DNA of 64,000 nt from AWTP1-13 sp963770295 (GTDB taxonomy: Bacteria > Pseudomonadota > Alphaproteobacteria > Rhizobiales > Hyphomicrobiaceae), in contig CAVYPA010000016.1 of the NCBI GenBank assembly GCA_963770295.1, forward strand, positions 310,001 through 374,000, given 5' to 3'. Shown here piece by piece: positions 48,255-57,165 of this stretch (its first letter is position 1; each line of letters starts with the position of its first letter). The position numbers and the translations under genes were made by a program. The notes under the pieces were generated by a model. That model was not told the DNA's origin, made no database searches, and saw only the letters and a program-made list of their open reading frames with translations.

Positions 48255-49424
48255 GTGTATCGCATTGCTACCACGCTCGGTTACCTGGCCTGCCTGGCCA
48301 TGACGGCCACCCCGGCCGCCGCCCAGCTGCTGTGGCCCGGAACCGCGGAAGTCGCGCAGGCCAACGCGCCCCGGCGGGCGCAGCCGATTCCCAATAAACC
48401 AGTGAACGAAGAAGAGGCCGCCAAGGCCGCTCGTATCAACAATTGGACGGTCGGCGTCGCCGGCGGCCTGCTGGAGGGAACCTTCGTTCGCTACGCCGCC
48501 GATTTGGGCAAGGCACTCGACGATGGTGACAACATGCGTGTGCTGCCGATCGTCAGTTACGGCGCGGTGGGTAACGTCAGCGACCTCATCTATCTCAAGG
48601 GTGTCGACATCGCCATCACCTACTCCGATGTGCTCGATCACTTCAGGAACGTGGAGCGAATTCCCGGTATCGAGCGGCGGGTGAACTACATCATCCCCAT
48701 GTTCCAGGGCGAGGTCCACGTCTACGTGCGCGAGGAGATCAAAAGCTTCCAGGACCTGGTCGGCAAGAAGGTGAATTTCAACACGGTCGGCAGCGCCGCC
48801 AACTATACCGGCGGCATCGTCTTCGATCGGCTGGGCATCAAGGTCGAACGGCTGTTCCAGAACAATTCGGTCGCCCTCGAGCAGATGCGCAAGGGCGAAA
48901 TCGCCGGCATCGTGCACGTGGTGGGCAAGCCCAACGACCTGTTCTCGAAATTCAAACCGGAACCAGGCTTTCATTTCCTGCCGGTCGAGTTCGGCGCAAA
49001 GTTCGAGGACTACTACGTACCTGCCGAGCTGACGGCCGCCGACTACCCCAATTTGATCGCCCAGGGCGAGACCGTGCAGACCATCTCGGTGCCGGCCTTG
49101 CTCGCGGTCTACAACTGGAACAAGGACACAGATCGTTACCGACGCTGCGTGCGCTTTGTGGAGTACCTGTTCGACCGCTTCGACAAGCTGCGCGAGAAGC
49201 CCTATCAGCCGGGCTGGAAGGACATGAACTTGGCCGGCACGATCCCGGGCTGGACGCGCTTTCCTCCGGCCCAGGCCCTGGTTGCCAAGGCCGCCGCGCA
49301 GGCGAGCGCCGAGGCCAACCTGACCCGCCCCCAAGGCGCGCGCGCGGCCGTCGACAACAAAGTCGAGCAGGAGCGCCTGTTCAAGCAATTCCTGGAGTGG
49401 AGCAAACAGCAAAAGAAGCAGTGA
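48255..49424 (+). CDS. TAXI-family TRAP solute-binding protein
   Basis: A 389-residue exported protein with signal peptide to about residue 23 (CLAMTATPAAAQ). The binding domain runs from WTVGVAGGLLEGTFVRYAAD to FPPAQALVAKAA, with VGSAANYTGGIVFDRLGIKV typical of TAXI proteins. It has an unusual Pro/Arg-rich spacer before the domain and a polar Glu/Gln/Lys-rich tail. No DctM/DctQ permease gene is near, so it may be an orphan binding or signalling protein. GTG start with GAGGAGG upstream. Confidence 0.82.
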   Translation: MYRIATTLGYLACLAMTATPAAAQLLWPGTAEVAQANAPRRAQPIPNKPVNEEEAAKAARINNWTVGVAGGLLEGTFVRYAADLGKALDDGDNMRVLPIVSYGAVGNVSDLIYLKGVDIAITYSDVLDHFRNVERIPGIERRVNYIIPMFQGEVHVYVREEIKSFQDLVGKKVNFNTVGSAANYTGGIVFDRLGIKVERLFQNNSVALEQMRKGEIAGIVHVVGKPNDLFSKFKPEPGFHFLPVEFGAKFEDYYVPAELTAADYPNLIAQGETVQTISVPALLAVYNWNKDTDRYRRCVRFVEYLFDRFDKLREKPYQPGWKDMNLAGTIPGWTRFPPAQALVAKAAAQASAEANLTRPQGARAAVDNKVEQERLFKQFLEWSKQQKKQ

Positions 49425-49469
49425 AACGGGCGCATGCTTGCCGATCCTCGCTGTTGGCAGAAGAGGCCA

Positions 49470-49502
49470 GGGACTGATAAGGGACTGATAAGGGACCGAT
49501 AA
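49470..49502. repeat. 11-base tandem repeat, three copies
   Basis: GGGACTGATAA, GGGACTGATAA and GGGACCGATAA follow head to tail, with a partial fourth copy (GGGGCTG) after. It lies in the gap between the TAXI gene and the Sel1 gene. Function unknown; it could be replication slippage or repeated protein binding. Confidence 0.8.
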
Positions 49503-49705
49503 GGGGCTGCTCACGGGGGCGGCTGGCACGGGGCTGTGACCAATGCGCTCCGTAACCCCGGTTTGGTTGTCTAGGTCGGCGGGGGGCTCAGCCAAACCAC
49601 CCGCCTTGGGAAACAAAGGAGAGGCGCCTGCGCGCAGCCCACCCTGGCATCGCCCCGAGCAGGACGGCGACCTGGCCGCGGCGGGCCGCGCAGGCCAACG
49701 TAGTT

Positions 49706-50500
49706 TTGCAAGTTCGCGTACCACTGAGGTTCGGCGTTTTCGCCCTCATTGTTGCCGCCCTGTTGGCGGCCGTCCCCCCTGGGGCGCACGTCCCTGCCGC
49801 CGCCCAACAGGGCGAGCCCATCGCACTGGAAGTGGCGCCGGTGACCAACGCGGCACCGGCCTCGCGGGTGCGCCTATCGATCCAAGTGCGCCCCCGCGAC
49901 GGGCTCGCCAAGAACTCGTTTGTCCGCATTCGCGGGCTGCCAGCGACGGCGGCGCTGTCGGAAGGATATGCGATCGCGCCCGGTTCGTGGGCCGTGCCCC
50001 TCAACGCCCTGCCGGGCCTCATGGTCATTGTGCCGGTAGGGCTGGAAGGCAAGTCGGAAGTCGTCGTCACGCTCGTCAACGTCGAGGGTTCGATCTTGGC
50101 CGAGGCGACCACGACCCTTGCAGTCACGCGGGCGGTGGCCGCGGCGGCGCCTCCCGCGGCAGCCGCCGCGCCGCCCAACAGCACGACGCGCGCACTTTCG
50201 GCCCCCCAGCTCGGGCCAGCCGATCGCGACCGCGCCATCAAGCTGCACGCCCGGGGTGAGGAGCAGCTGGGACGTGGCAACATCTATGCGGCGCGGCAGT
50301 TCTTCGAGCGTGCCGCCGAGGCCGGCCTGGCGGAAAGTGCCCTAGCGTTGGCTGCCACCTATGACGCCGCCGAGCTCGCACGCCTCAAAGTGTTGGGCCT
50401 GAAGCCGGAGCCGGCCGAGGCCAAGAAATGGTATGAGAAGGCGCGCGAGCTGGGCGCGCCGGAGGCCGAAGCGCGCCTGCGCCGTCTGGGCGAGCGCTAA
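49706..50500 (+). CDS. Exported Sel1-repeat protein
   Basis: A 264-residue protein with a signal sequence (RFGVFALIVAALLAAVPPGA), a beta-rich middle of unknown type and an Ala/Pro linker, then a C-terminal Sel1/TPR-like helical part: GRGNIYAARQFFERAAEAGL, ALALAATYDAAELARLKVLG, EAKKWYEKARELGAPEAEAR. Sel1 repeats mediate protein contacts. Start TTG at 49706 is uncertain. It precedes coaBC by 86 bases on the same strand. Confidence 0.7.
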   Translation: MQVRVPLRFGVFALIVAALLAAVPPGAHVPAAAQQGEPIALEVAPVTNAAPASRVRLSIQVRPRDGLAKNSFVRIRGLPATAALSEGYAIAPGSWAVPLNALPGLMVIVPVGLEGKSEVVVTLVNVEGSILAEATTTLAVTRAVAAAAPPAAAAAPPNSTTRALSAPQLGPADRDRAIKLHARGEEQLGRGNIYAARQFFERAAEAGLAESALALAATYDAAELARLKVLGLKPEPAEAKKWYEKARELGAPEAEARLRRLGER

Positions 50501-50586
50501 GCTGCCGGGATCGCGGGGGGTAAAGGTCACGGCCGCGGACCCGATACCCATTGACTAATGGGGAATTTCCCACGAGAGTGCCGGCC

Positions 50587-52149
50587 ATGCACACCATGGC
50601 GCGCGCCCTGCTCACGGAGATCGAGGCCTTTCTCGCCGAATCCGGCCTCACGCCGACCAAATTCGGCCTGGCCTCGGTCAACGACGGCCACCTGGTCGCC
50701 AACTTGCGGCGCGGCAACAGCGTCACGCTCAAGACCGCCGATCGCGTGCGCGCCTTCATGGGCGCTTGCACCCCGGCCGCGGGCGCGGCGGTGCCGGCGA
50801 CGGGACCGCAACGGCCCCGGCTCGTCCCGACGCGGGCGAGCCCGGCTGCGGGCCCTGGCCGGGAGGCTGCGGTCGACAAGCGCATCGTCCTCATTATCGG
50901 TGGCGGCATCGCCGCCTATAAGTGCCTCGACCTGATTCGCCGCCTGCGCGAGCGGCGGGTGGGCGTGCGCGCCATCATGACCAAGGCGGGGCAGGCCTTC
51001 ATCACCCCGTTGTCGGTCGGGGCCCTGACGGGCGATCACGTCTTTACCGATCTCTTCGACCTCGACGAGGAGCGCGAGATCGGTCATATCCGGCTGGCGC
51101 GGGAGGCGGATTTGATCGTGGTCGCACCGGCCACCGCCGACCTGCTCGCCAAAATGGCGGGCGGGCATGCCGACGACCTGGCCTCATGCGTGCTGCTGGC
51201 GACCGACAAGCCGGTGTTGGTGGCACCCGCCATGAACCCGCGCATGTGGCTGAACGCTGCCACGCGGCGCAACGTGGCTCTGCTCGAGGCGGACGGAATT
51301 TTCTTCGTCGGGCCGGCGGTGGGCGAAATGGCTGAAGCCGGCGAGGCCGGACCCGGCCGCCTGGCGGAGGTGCCCGAGCTGCTGGCCGCGATCGTCGACA
51401 TCTTGGCTCATGGCGCACCGGCGCAGCGTGCCGCGCAGGTTGACGCTGAGCCCGGCGCACACACGCGTGCAGCAAACCCGCTGGCCGGACGCCACGTGGT
51501 CGTCACCAGCGGGCCCACGCACGAGCCGATCGACCCGGTGCGCTATATCGCCAACCGTTCGTCGGGCAAGCAGGGCATGGCCATCGCCGCGCAAGCGCGC
51601 GCCCTCGGCGCCCGGGTAACGCTCGTCTCCGGACCGAGCCAGCTTGCCGTCCCCGCCGGCGTCGATCTCGTGACGGTCGAGACCGCGCAAGAGATGCTGG
51701 CGGCGGTGTCTGAGGCCCTGCCCTGCGATATCGCCATCTTCGCCGCGGCCGTCGCCGACTGGCGCGTTGCCAGGACATCTTCCGAGAAGCTCAAAAAGGG
51801 CGCACACTCCGCGCCGCCGCGGCTGGAGCTCGCGGAGAACCCCGACATCCTGAAGACCATTGCCCAGTCCCCGCCGGGTCGACGACCGCCGCTCGTGATT
51901 GGGTTTGCTGCCGAGACGGCACACGTGGTCGAATACGCCAAAAAGAAGCGCAAGGCCAAGGGCGCCGACTGGATTCTCGCCAACGACGTCTCGCCGCAGA
52001 CGGGCATCATGGGCGGCGATCGCAACACCGTGCACCTCGTGACGGCAGAGGACGTCGAAGCCTGGCCCGACCTGCCCAAGGCGGAAGTCGCCCGGCGCCT
52101 CGTTGCCCGCGCCGCCCAGTGGCTCGCTGACAATACCGCCGTGACATGA
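50587..52149 (+). CDS. coaBC: CoaBC (phosphopantothenoylcysteine decarboxylase/synthetase) with an extra N-terminal domain
   Basis: Makes 4'-phosphopantetheine for coenzyme A. CoaC part (about 97-275, numbered from the ATG at 50587): FMN fold IIGGGIAAYKCLDLIRRLRE, catalytic His167 in IGHIRLAREADLIVVAPATA and PAMN (214-217). CoaB part: RYIANRSSGKQGMAIAAQAR, AAVADWRV, SEKLKKG and ILANDVS. Before these is a separate 58-residue helical domain (ALLTEIEAFLAESGLTPTKF, then LVANLRRGNSVTLKTADRVR) that resembles a helix-turn-helix, joined by a Pro/Ala linker. The ACGE cysteine of E. coli CoaC is Ala251 here (EAGE). It overlaps dut by 4 bases. Confidence 0.9.
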   Translation: MHTMARALLTEIEAFLAESGLTPTKFGLASVNDGHLVANLRRGNSVTLKTADRVRAFMGACTPAAGAAVPATGPQRPRLVPTRASPAAGPGREAAVDKRIVLIIGGGIAAYKCLDLIRRLRERRVGVRAIMTKAGQAFITPLSVGALTGDHVFTDLFDLDEEREIGHIRLAREADLIVVAPATADLLAKMAGGHADDLASCVLLATDKPVLVAPAMNPRMWLNAATRRNVALLEADGIFFVGPAVGEMAEAGEAGPGRLAEVPELLAAIVDILAHGAPAQRAAQVDAEPGAHTRAANPLAGRHVVVTSGPTHEPIDPVRYIANRSSGKQGMAIAAQARALGARVTLVSGPSQLAVPAGVDLVTVETAQEMLAAVSEALPCDIAIFAAAVADWRVARTSSEKLKKGAHSAPPRLELAENPDILKTIAQSPPGRRPPLVIGFAAETAHVVEYAKKKRKAKGADWILANDVSPQTGIMGGDRNTVHLVTAEDVEAWPDLPKAEVARRLVARAAQWLADNTAVT

Positions 52150-52685
52150 CGGCCAAACCGCCCCGGCGCCGAGCGGTGGTGGGGGTCGTGCGTCTAGCGC
52201 ATGGGTTCGGTCTCGCTTTGCCCGGCTACCAAAGCGAGGCTGCCGCCGGCATGGACCTCCTCGCCGCCGTTGCCGAACGCCGCCCGGTCCGGCTTGCGCG
52301 CGGCGCGCGCGCGCTGATTCCCACGGGTCTCGTCCTGGAATTGCCGCCGGGCTTCGAGGCGCAGGTGCGGCCACGCTCGGGACTGGCCCTCCGGCACGGC
52401 ATCACGGTGCTCAACAGTCCAGGCACGATCGATTGCGACTACCGTGGTGAGGTCAAGGTGTTGCTCGTCAACCTGGGCGAAGCAAACTTTGTCATCGAAC
52501 GCGGCGAACGTATTGCCCAATTGGTGTTCCAGCGCGTTGAACGCGCGAGCCTCGTGGAAATTGCAGAGGCTTCGCCGACGCCGCGCGGCGTCGGTGGCTT
52601 CGGTTCGACCGGCAGGAAAGGCTCGAGCGCAAAGACCGCGCCGCGGCTTCGCCGCGGAAAGCCTGCGGTAAAGTCCGAGCGCTGA
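52146..52685 (+). CDS. dut: dUTP diphosphatase
   Basis: Hydrolyses dUTP to dUMP, keeping uracil out of DNA. The 179 residues carry the family motifs in order: AGMDLLAA, RPRSGLALRHGI, NSPGTIDCDYRGEVKV with catalytic Asp, GERIAQLVFQ and the P-loop-like RGVGGFGSTG near the C-terminus. A basic tail of about 25 residues follows (KTAPRLRRGKPAVKSER), longer than usual. It starts within coaBC (ATGA), a gene order common in Alphaproteobacteria. Confidence 0.95.
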   Translation: MTAKPPRRRAVVGVVRLAHGFGLALPGYQSEAAAGMDLLAAVAERRPVRLARGARALIPTGLVLELPPGFEAQVRPRSGLALRHGITVLNSPGTIDCDYRGEVKVLLVNLGEANFVIERGERIAQLVFQRVERASLVEIAEASPTPRGVGGFGSTGRKGSSAKTAPRLRRGKPAVKSER

Positions 52686-52841
52686 TAAAGCCGTACATTA
52701 CCATGCGTTAATCCTCGTGCGGAGCGTTATACCATCATCCGGCCGCAGAGCGACCGCGCTTTCGCCCAGCCAGCATCCCGGCGCAGCCAAAAAACTGCAG
52801 TAAGCAAGTGGGGTCCGGCATCCTCGAGAAAGGGTTGAGAC

Positions 52842-53906
52842 ATGCGCATCTGGTCTGTTGCTCCTGTGGCGGCGGCGGCCTTCGCGGCGATCGGCGCCTC
52901 GAGCGGCCCATTGCTCGCCGAGCAAGGTCATCGCCTATCAGGACCCCACACTTACGAAAACTTGGCCGTCTATTTCGTGCACGGCGTCAGCGCGTCGGGC
53001 GCCGTGCCGCTCACCCTGCAAGAGGCCGTCACCAAGGGTAGGGTGCAGGTGATCGAAACCGGTCGGGTCAATGAGCTGCAAATCGAAAATACCGGTACCG
53101 AGCCGGTGTTCGTGCAGGCCGGCGACATCGTCAAGGGCGGCAAACAGGACCGGGTGCTTACCGTTAGCTTCTTGTTGCCGGCGAAATCCGGGCGCCTGCC
53201 GATCGCGTCATTCTGCGTCGAGCAAGGGCGTTGGACCGCGCGCGGCAAGGAAGATGTGAACAAGTTCTCGAGCGCGAGCGAGGCGATGCCGTCGCGGGCG
53301 GCGTTACTGGCCATGGCCACGCCGGCCCCGGCCAAGGACGGTGGCTTTCGACCGGCCGGTGACGTACCCGCCAGCGGCGAGGTAGCAGCCAAGCAAAAGC
53401 AGGTCTGGGACTTGGTGGCAGCGACGCAGAGCAAGCTGGAGGGCGGCCTCAACTCCAGCGTCGCCTCGCCAACTTCGGCGACGAGCCTGCAGCTCAGTCT
53501 TGAAAACGAGAGGCTGCAAGGCGCCCGCGCCAGCTATCTGGCGTCGCTAAAAACCAAGGGTGAAGCCGAGTTGGACATCTTGGGTTACGTGGTGGCGATC
53601 AACGGACAAATGAGCAGTGCCAACCTCTACCCTTCGAACGCGATGTTTCGCAAAATGTGGGACAAGCAGCTCGCCGCCGTCGTCACCGAAGCGATCGGCG
53701 AAAAGAGCGGGAGCGGCCCAGCCAGCCCAGCGCCAGCGGCGGCCAAGGCCACCGAATTCTTGGCCGAAGCCGAGCGCGGCAAAGCGCTCGAACGCGCCGG
53801 CGCGGCTGGCACGCGCCAGGAGACCCGCGACGGCGACAAGACGCTCTACAACGAAGCGCGCGGCGGCGACGGCGGCTGGCTGCACCGCAGCTACCTCGCC
53901 AAGTAG
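52842..53906 (+). CDS. Exported ARPP-1 (DUF6569)-domain protein
   Basis: A 354-residue protein with a likely signal peptide (AAAAFAAIGASSGPLLAEQG). Residues about 35-130 match the ARPP-1 pattern: LTLQEAVTKGRVQVIETGRV NELQIEN, FVQAGDIVKGGKQDRVLTVS and ASFCVEQGRW. The later half is helical with QVWDLVAATQSKLEGGLNSS and LGYVVAINGQMSSANLYPSN, also part of this family. The biochemical function of ARPP-1 is not known. It stands alone after dut and is convergent with murI. Confidence 0.8.
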   Translation: MRIWSVAPVAAAAFAAIGASSGPLLAEQGHRLSGPHTYENLAVYFVHGVSASGAVPLTLQEAVTKGRVQVIETGRVNELQIENTGTEPVFVQAGDIVKGGKQDRVLTVSFLLPAKSGRLPIASFCVEQGRWTARGKEDVNKFSSASEAMPSRAALLAMATPAPAKDGGFRPAGDVPASGEVAAKQKQVWDLVAATQSKLEGGLNSSVASPTSATSLQLSLENERLQGARASYLASLKTKGEAELDILGYVVAINGQMSSANLYPSNAMFRKMWDKQLAAVVTEAIGEKSGSGPASPAPAAAKATEFLAEAERGKALERAGAAGTRQETRDGDKTLYNEARGGDGGWLHRSYLAK

Positions 53907-53983
53907 CGGGCGATGCCAAACCGCACCCGCCCCGGGGTATCTTCCGCGAAAATGGACTGGCCACCCCTTGAGGTGGCCAGATC

Positions 53984-54835
53984 CTAGGCGGGTAGGCCGA
54001 TGAAGGCGGGGGCACCGGGCCAGAACAAGCGCGCCGTTCGATTGACCCTGGCCGGATCACCCGTCGTCAGCAGCACCGTCGGGGCTGCCCCGGCATTGCG
54101 TGCACGGTACTCGGGATAGCGGGTGAGATAGTCTTCCAAGCTATCGGCCACCACCCGCGGCTGCGACAGAATGCGCGTGAACGGCGGCAGGTGGCGCCGA
54201 AACAGATGCTCGACGAGCGGATAGTGCGTGCACCCCAGGATGGCGCGATGCGGTGGCTGCCCTGGCGTGCGTGCCAGCAAGCCGCCGACGGCATCGGCGA
54301 TCAGCGCCTCGATGGTGGCTTCCGTGGCGCCAGCCTCGATCGCGCCGGCAAGACCGGCGCACGCCTGCTGCACGACGGTCACCCTTGGGCAGCGCTTATG
54401 GATTTCCTCGGGATAGGCGTGCGAGGCAACGGTCCGCGTCGTGCCGAACACGGCGACCACATCGGTGTTGTACTTTTGCGGATATTGCGGGGTCGAAACC
54501 GCCCAGGGGGTCTGGGTCGCCGCTTCCACCGTCGGCGCGACGATACCGAGGACATTATGACCCTTCCAGCCGCTCACGGGCAGCCAACCGCGCTGCAGGG
54601 TGCGCGCCGCCACGCAGGTGGCGGTATTGCAGCCAAGCAGCACCAGCCGGCAACCCTGATGGAACAGTCGCTCCACCCCCTGGCGCGTGAGCGCAACGAT
54701 CTCGTCGGAGGCGCGCTCCCCGTAGGGCACATTGGCGTGGTCGCCGAGGTAGGCGTAGGCAAGATCCGGGAAACGCCGAACCAGCTCACGAACGATGGTG
54801 AGCCCGCCATGGCCTGAATTGAAGACCCCGATCAT
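53984..54835 (-). CDS. murI: Glutamate racemase MurI
   Basis: Supplies D-glutamate for peptidoglycan. A 283-residue protein with both catalytic cysteines: Cys69 in LLGCNTATC and Cys202 in LGCTHYPLVEHLF. It also shows YLGDHANVPYGERASDEI, typical of MurI. Odd feature: the N-terminal motif reads GVFNSGHGG, with Asn6 where the family has Asp (DSGxGG). That Asp assists proton transfer in characterised enzymes, so activity may be altered, or the base is a sequencing error (AAT for GAT). No second murI is in the window. Confidence 0.88.
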   Translation of the reverse strand: MIGVFNSGHGGLTIVRELVRRFPDLAYAYLGDHANVPYGERASDEIVALTRQGVERLFHQGCRLVLLGCNTATCVAARTLQRGWLPVSGWKGHNVLGIVAPTVEAATQTPWAVSTPQYPQKYNTDVVAVFGTTRTVASHAYPEEIHKRCPRVTVVQQACAGLAGAIEAGATEATIEALIADAVGGLLARTPGQPPHRAILGCTHYPLVEHLFRRHLPPFTRILSQPRVVADSLEDYLTRYPEYRARNAGAAPTVLLTTGDPARVNRTARLFWPGAPAFIGLPA

Positions 54836-54884
54836 GTTTCGCTGCCATGCCGGGCCGGACCCGGCAATTATAGCAATGGCGGAC

Positions 54885-55754
54885 CTACTCGGCGGCCTCT
54901 GAGGGGGGGCGGCCGGCGTGTGCCGCTTCCTGTTCCTGTTCCTTCAGGTAATCGAGGCTCGGCATGGCCACAGTATTGTAGCCACAATCGACAAAATGCA
55001 CTTCTCCCGTAACGGCGCCCGACAAATCCGACAACAGGTAGAGCGCCGAGCCGCCCACTTCGTCGAGCGTCGGCGTACGACGCAGCGGGGCGTGATCGCG
55101 CTGGTAGTTGAAGATGACGCGCGCGTCGGCGACGCCCGCGCCCGCAAGCGTGCGCATGGGCCCCGCCGAGAGCGCATTGACGCGGATCGCCTGGGCGCCG
55201 AGATCGGCCGCCAGATAGCGCACGGAGGCCTCCAGCGCCGCCTTGGCCACGCCCATCACATTGTAGGAGGGTACCCAGCGCGTCGCGCCGCTGAAGGTCA
55301 GCGTCAAGAGCGAGCCGCCGGCCGGCATCAAAGCGGCCGCGCGCTTGGCTACCTCGGTGAAGCTGAAGCAGGAGATCACCATAGTGTTGGTGAAATTTTC
55401 GCGCGTGGTATCGGCGTAGCGGCCGGACAGCTCGCGCCGATCCGAGAAGGCCAGCGCATGCACCACGAAGTCGAGACTGCCCCATTTGGTCTTGATCTCG
55501 GCGAAGGCATTGTCGACGCTTTTGAGGTCGAGAACGTCGCAACTGACGATGATCTCGGAGCCAACCGACTTTGCCAGCGGCACTGCGCGGCGCCCGAACG
55601 CATCGCCCTGGTAGGTGAAGGCCAGCTGCGCGCCGTGACCGGCCAGCATGCGGGCAATTCCCCAGGCAATCGAGCGGTCATTGGCCACGCCCATGACGAG
55701 GCCGCGCTTGCCTGCCATCAGTGGCCCGACCTGGGCCATATCCCTGTTCGTCAT
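54885..55754 (-). CDS. fabI: Enoyl-[acyl-carrier-protein] reductase FabI
   Basis: NADH-dependent last step of fatty-acid elongation. A 289-residue SDR-type protein with the FabI cofactor motif GVANDRSIAWGIA (about 22-34), SDRREL near 105 and the catalytic YNVMGVAK. The C-terminus DHAPLRRTPTLDEVGGSALY and VTGEVHFVDCGYNTVAMPSL is characteristic. The long polar tail is within normal range. Third gene of fabA-fabB-fabI. Confidence 0.95.
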   Translation of the reverse strand: MTNRDMAQVGPLMAGKRGLVMGVANDRSIAWGIARMLAGHGAQLAFTYQGDAFGRRAVPLAKSVGSEIIVSCDVLDLKSVDNAFAEIKTKWGSLDFVVHALAFSDRRELSGRYADTTRENFTNTMVISCFSFTEVAKRAAALMPAGGSLLTLTFSGATRWVPSYNVMGVAKAALEASVRYLAADLGAQAIRVNALSAGPMRTLAGAGVADARVIFNYQRDHAPLRRTPTLDEVGGSALYLLSDLSGAVTGEVHFVDCGYNTVAMPSLDYLKEQEQEAAHAGRPPSEAAE

Positions 55755-55859
55755 GACCTCGTTCCTCTCGCGACCTCAGCGGGCAAGGTGCCCGGTGACA
55801 AGCCTCCGCCCTGCCCCTCTAAAAAACGCCTAACGTCCCCGCCGTCGCCGCATGCTGGG

Positions 55860-57089
55860 TCATGCGTCGTATCGCCTGAGAATCAGCGTGGCATTGGTGC
55901 CGCCGAAACCAAAGCTGTTCGACATGACACAGTTGAGATTTACATCGTCCTGCCGCTTGCGCGAGATCGGTACATCCGCGAAGGCGGGGTCGAGTTCATC
56001 GATGTTGGCACTCTCGCAGATAAAGCGATTGTTCATCATGAGCAGCGCGTAAATCGCCTCCTGCACCCCAGCGGCGCCCAGCGAGTGGCCCGTTAACGAT
56101 TTGGTGGAGGAGATCGGCGGCAGGTTCTTGCCGAACACCTGCCGGATGGCATCGATTTCCCGTTCGTCGCCGACCGGCGTTGCCGTGCCATGCGGGTTAA
56201 TATAGTCGATCCTGCCCACGCCCTTGCCATCGACGCCGTGCATGGCCATGCGCATACAGCGCGCGGCGCCTTCGCCCGAGGGCGCCACCATGTCGAAACC
56301 GTCGGAGTTGGCGCCGTAGCCGACGAGCTCCGCGTGGATCCGCGCCCCACGCGCCCTGGCGTGGTCTAAGGCTTCGAGAACGACGACCCCGGCACCGCCC
56401 GCGATCACAAAGCCGTCGCGGTCTTTGTCGTAGGCGCGGCTCGCGCGCTTTGGCACGGCGTTGAATTTCGTCGACATGGCTCCCATCGCATCAAAGAGCG
56501 CCGAGAGCGTCCAATCGAGCTCCTCGCAGCCCCCCGCAAACATCACGTCCTGCTTGCCCCACTGAATGAGCTCGGCGGCATTGCCGATGCAATGCGCCGA
56601 TGTCGCGCACGCCGAGGAGATCGAATAGTTGGTGCCCTTGATCTGCATGGCGGTTGCCAGGGCGGCCGACGGGCCGGAGCACATTCCCTTGGGAACCTCG
56701 AACGGGCCGATCTTTTTCGGGTCTTTCTCGCGCGTCACATCCGCGGCGCGCACGATCGCGCGGGTGGAGGGCCCGCCCGAGCCCACAATGATGCCGGTTC
56801 GTTCGTTGACGACGTCCGTGCTCTCAAGCCCGGCGTCACGAATCGCCTGCTCCATGGAGACGAAGCACCAGCCGACACCGGCCTCCATGAAGCGGCGCGC
56901 CTTGCGGGGAACCATCGCCTCCCACTCGAGGTTCGGAGCGCCGTGGACCTGGCAGCGGAAACCGAGTTCGGCGTATTTTTCCGCGTGGACGATGCCCGAC
57001 TTGGCTTCGCGCAAAGAGGCCAGCACTTCCTGGGTATTGTTGCCGATCGAGGACACGATACCCATCCCCGTGACGACCACGCGTCTCAT
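55860..57089 (-). CDS. fabB: Beta-ketoacyl-ACP synthase I FabB
   Basis: Condensing enzyme of unsaturated fatty-acid synthesis. The 409 residues carry Cys161 in SISSACATSAHCIGNA and the two histidines in INPHGTATPVGD and SLTGHSLGAAG. The start MRRVVVTGMGIVSSIG is standard. It follows fabA by 76 bases and precedes fabI by 105 bases. Confidence 0.96.
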   Translation of the reverse strand: MRRVVVTGMGIVSSIGNNTQEVLASLREAKSGIVHAEKYAELGFRCQVHGAPNLEWEAMVPRKARRFMEAGVGWCFVSMEQAIRDAGLESTDVVNERTGIIVGSGGPSTRAIVRAADVTREKDPKKIGPFEVPKGMCSGPSAALATAMQIKGTNYSISSACATSAHCIGNAAELIQWGKQDVMFAGGCEELDWTLSALFDAMGAMSTKFNAVPKRASRAYDKDRDGFVIAGGAGVVVLEALDHARARGARIHAELVGYGANSDGFDMVAPSGEGAARCMRMAMHGVDGKGVGRIDYINPHGTATPVGDEREIDAIRQVFGKNLPPISSTKSLTGHSLGAAGVQEAIYALLMMNNRFICESANIDELDPAFADVPISRKRQDDVNLNCVMSNSFGFGGTNATLILRRYDA

Positions 57090-57165
57090 TGCCAGACCTT
57101 TCTTGGCATCCTCGTGCCGCTCTTAACTCATGCCGAACCCGCAGACGGAGGGATAGGGGCACCCT

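Noticed and set aside
48045..49724. 559-codon open frame on the minus strand
   Set aside because: It is antisense to the TAXI gene, which has a signal peptide and family motifs. High GC keeps antisense frames open; its translation has no recognisable domain.
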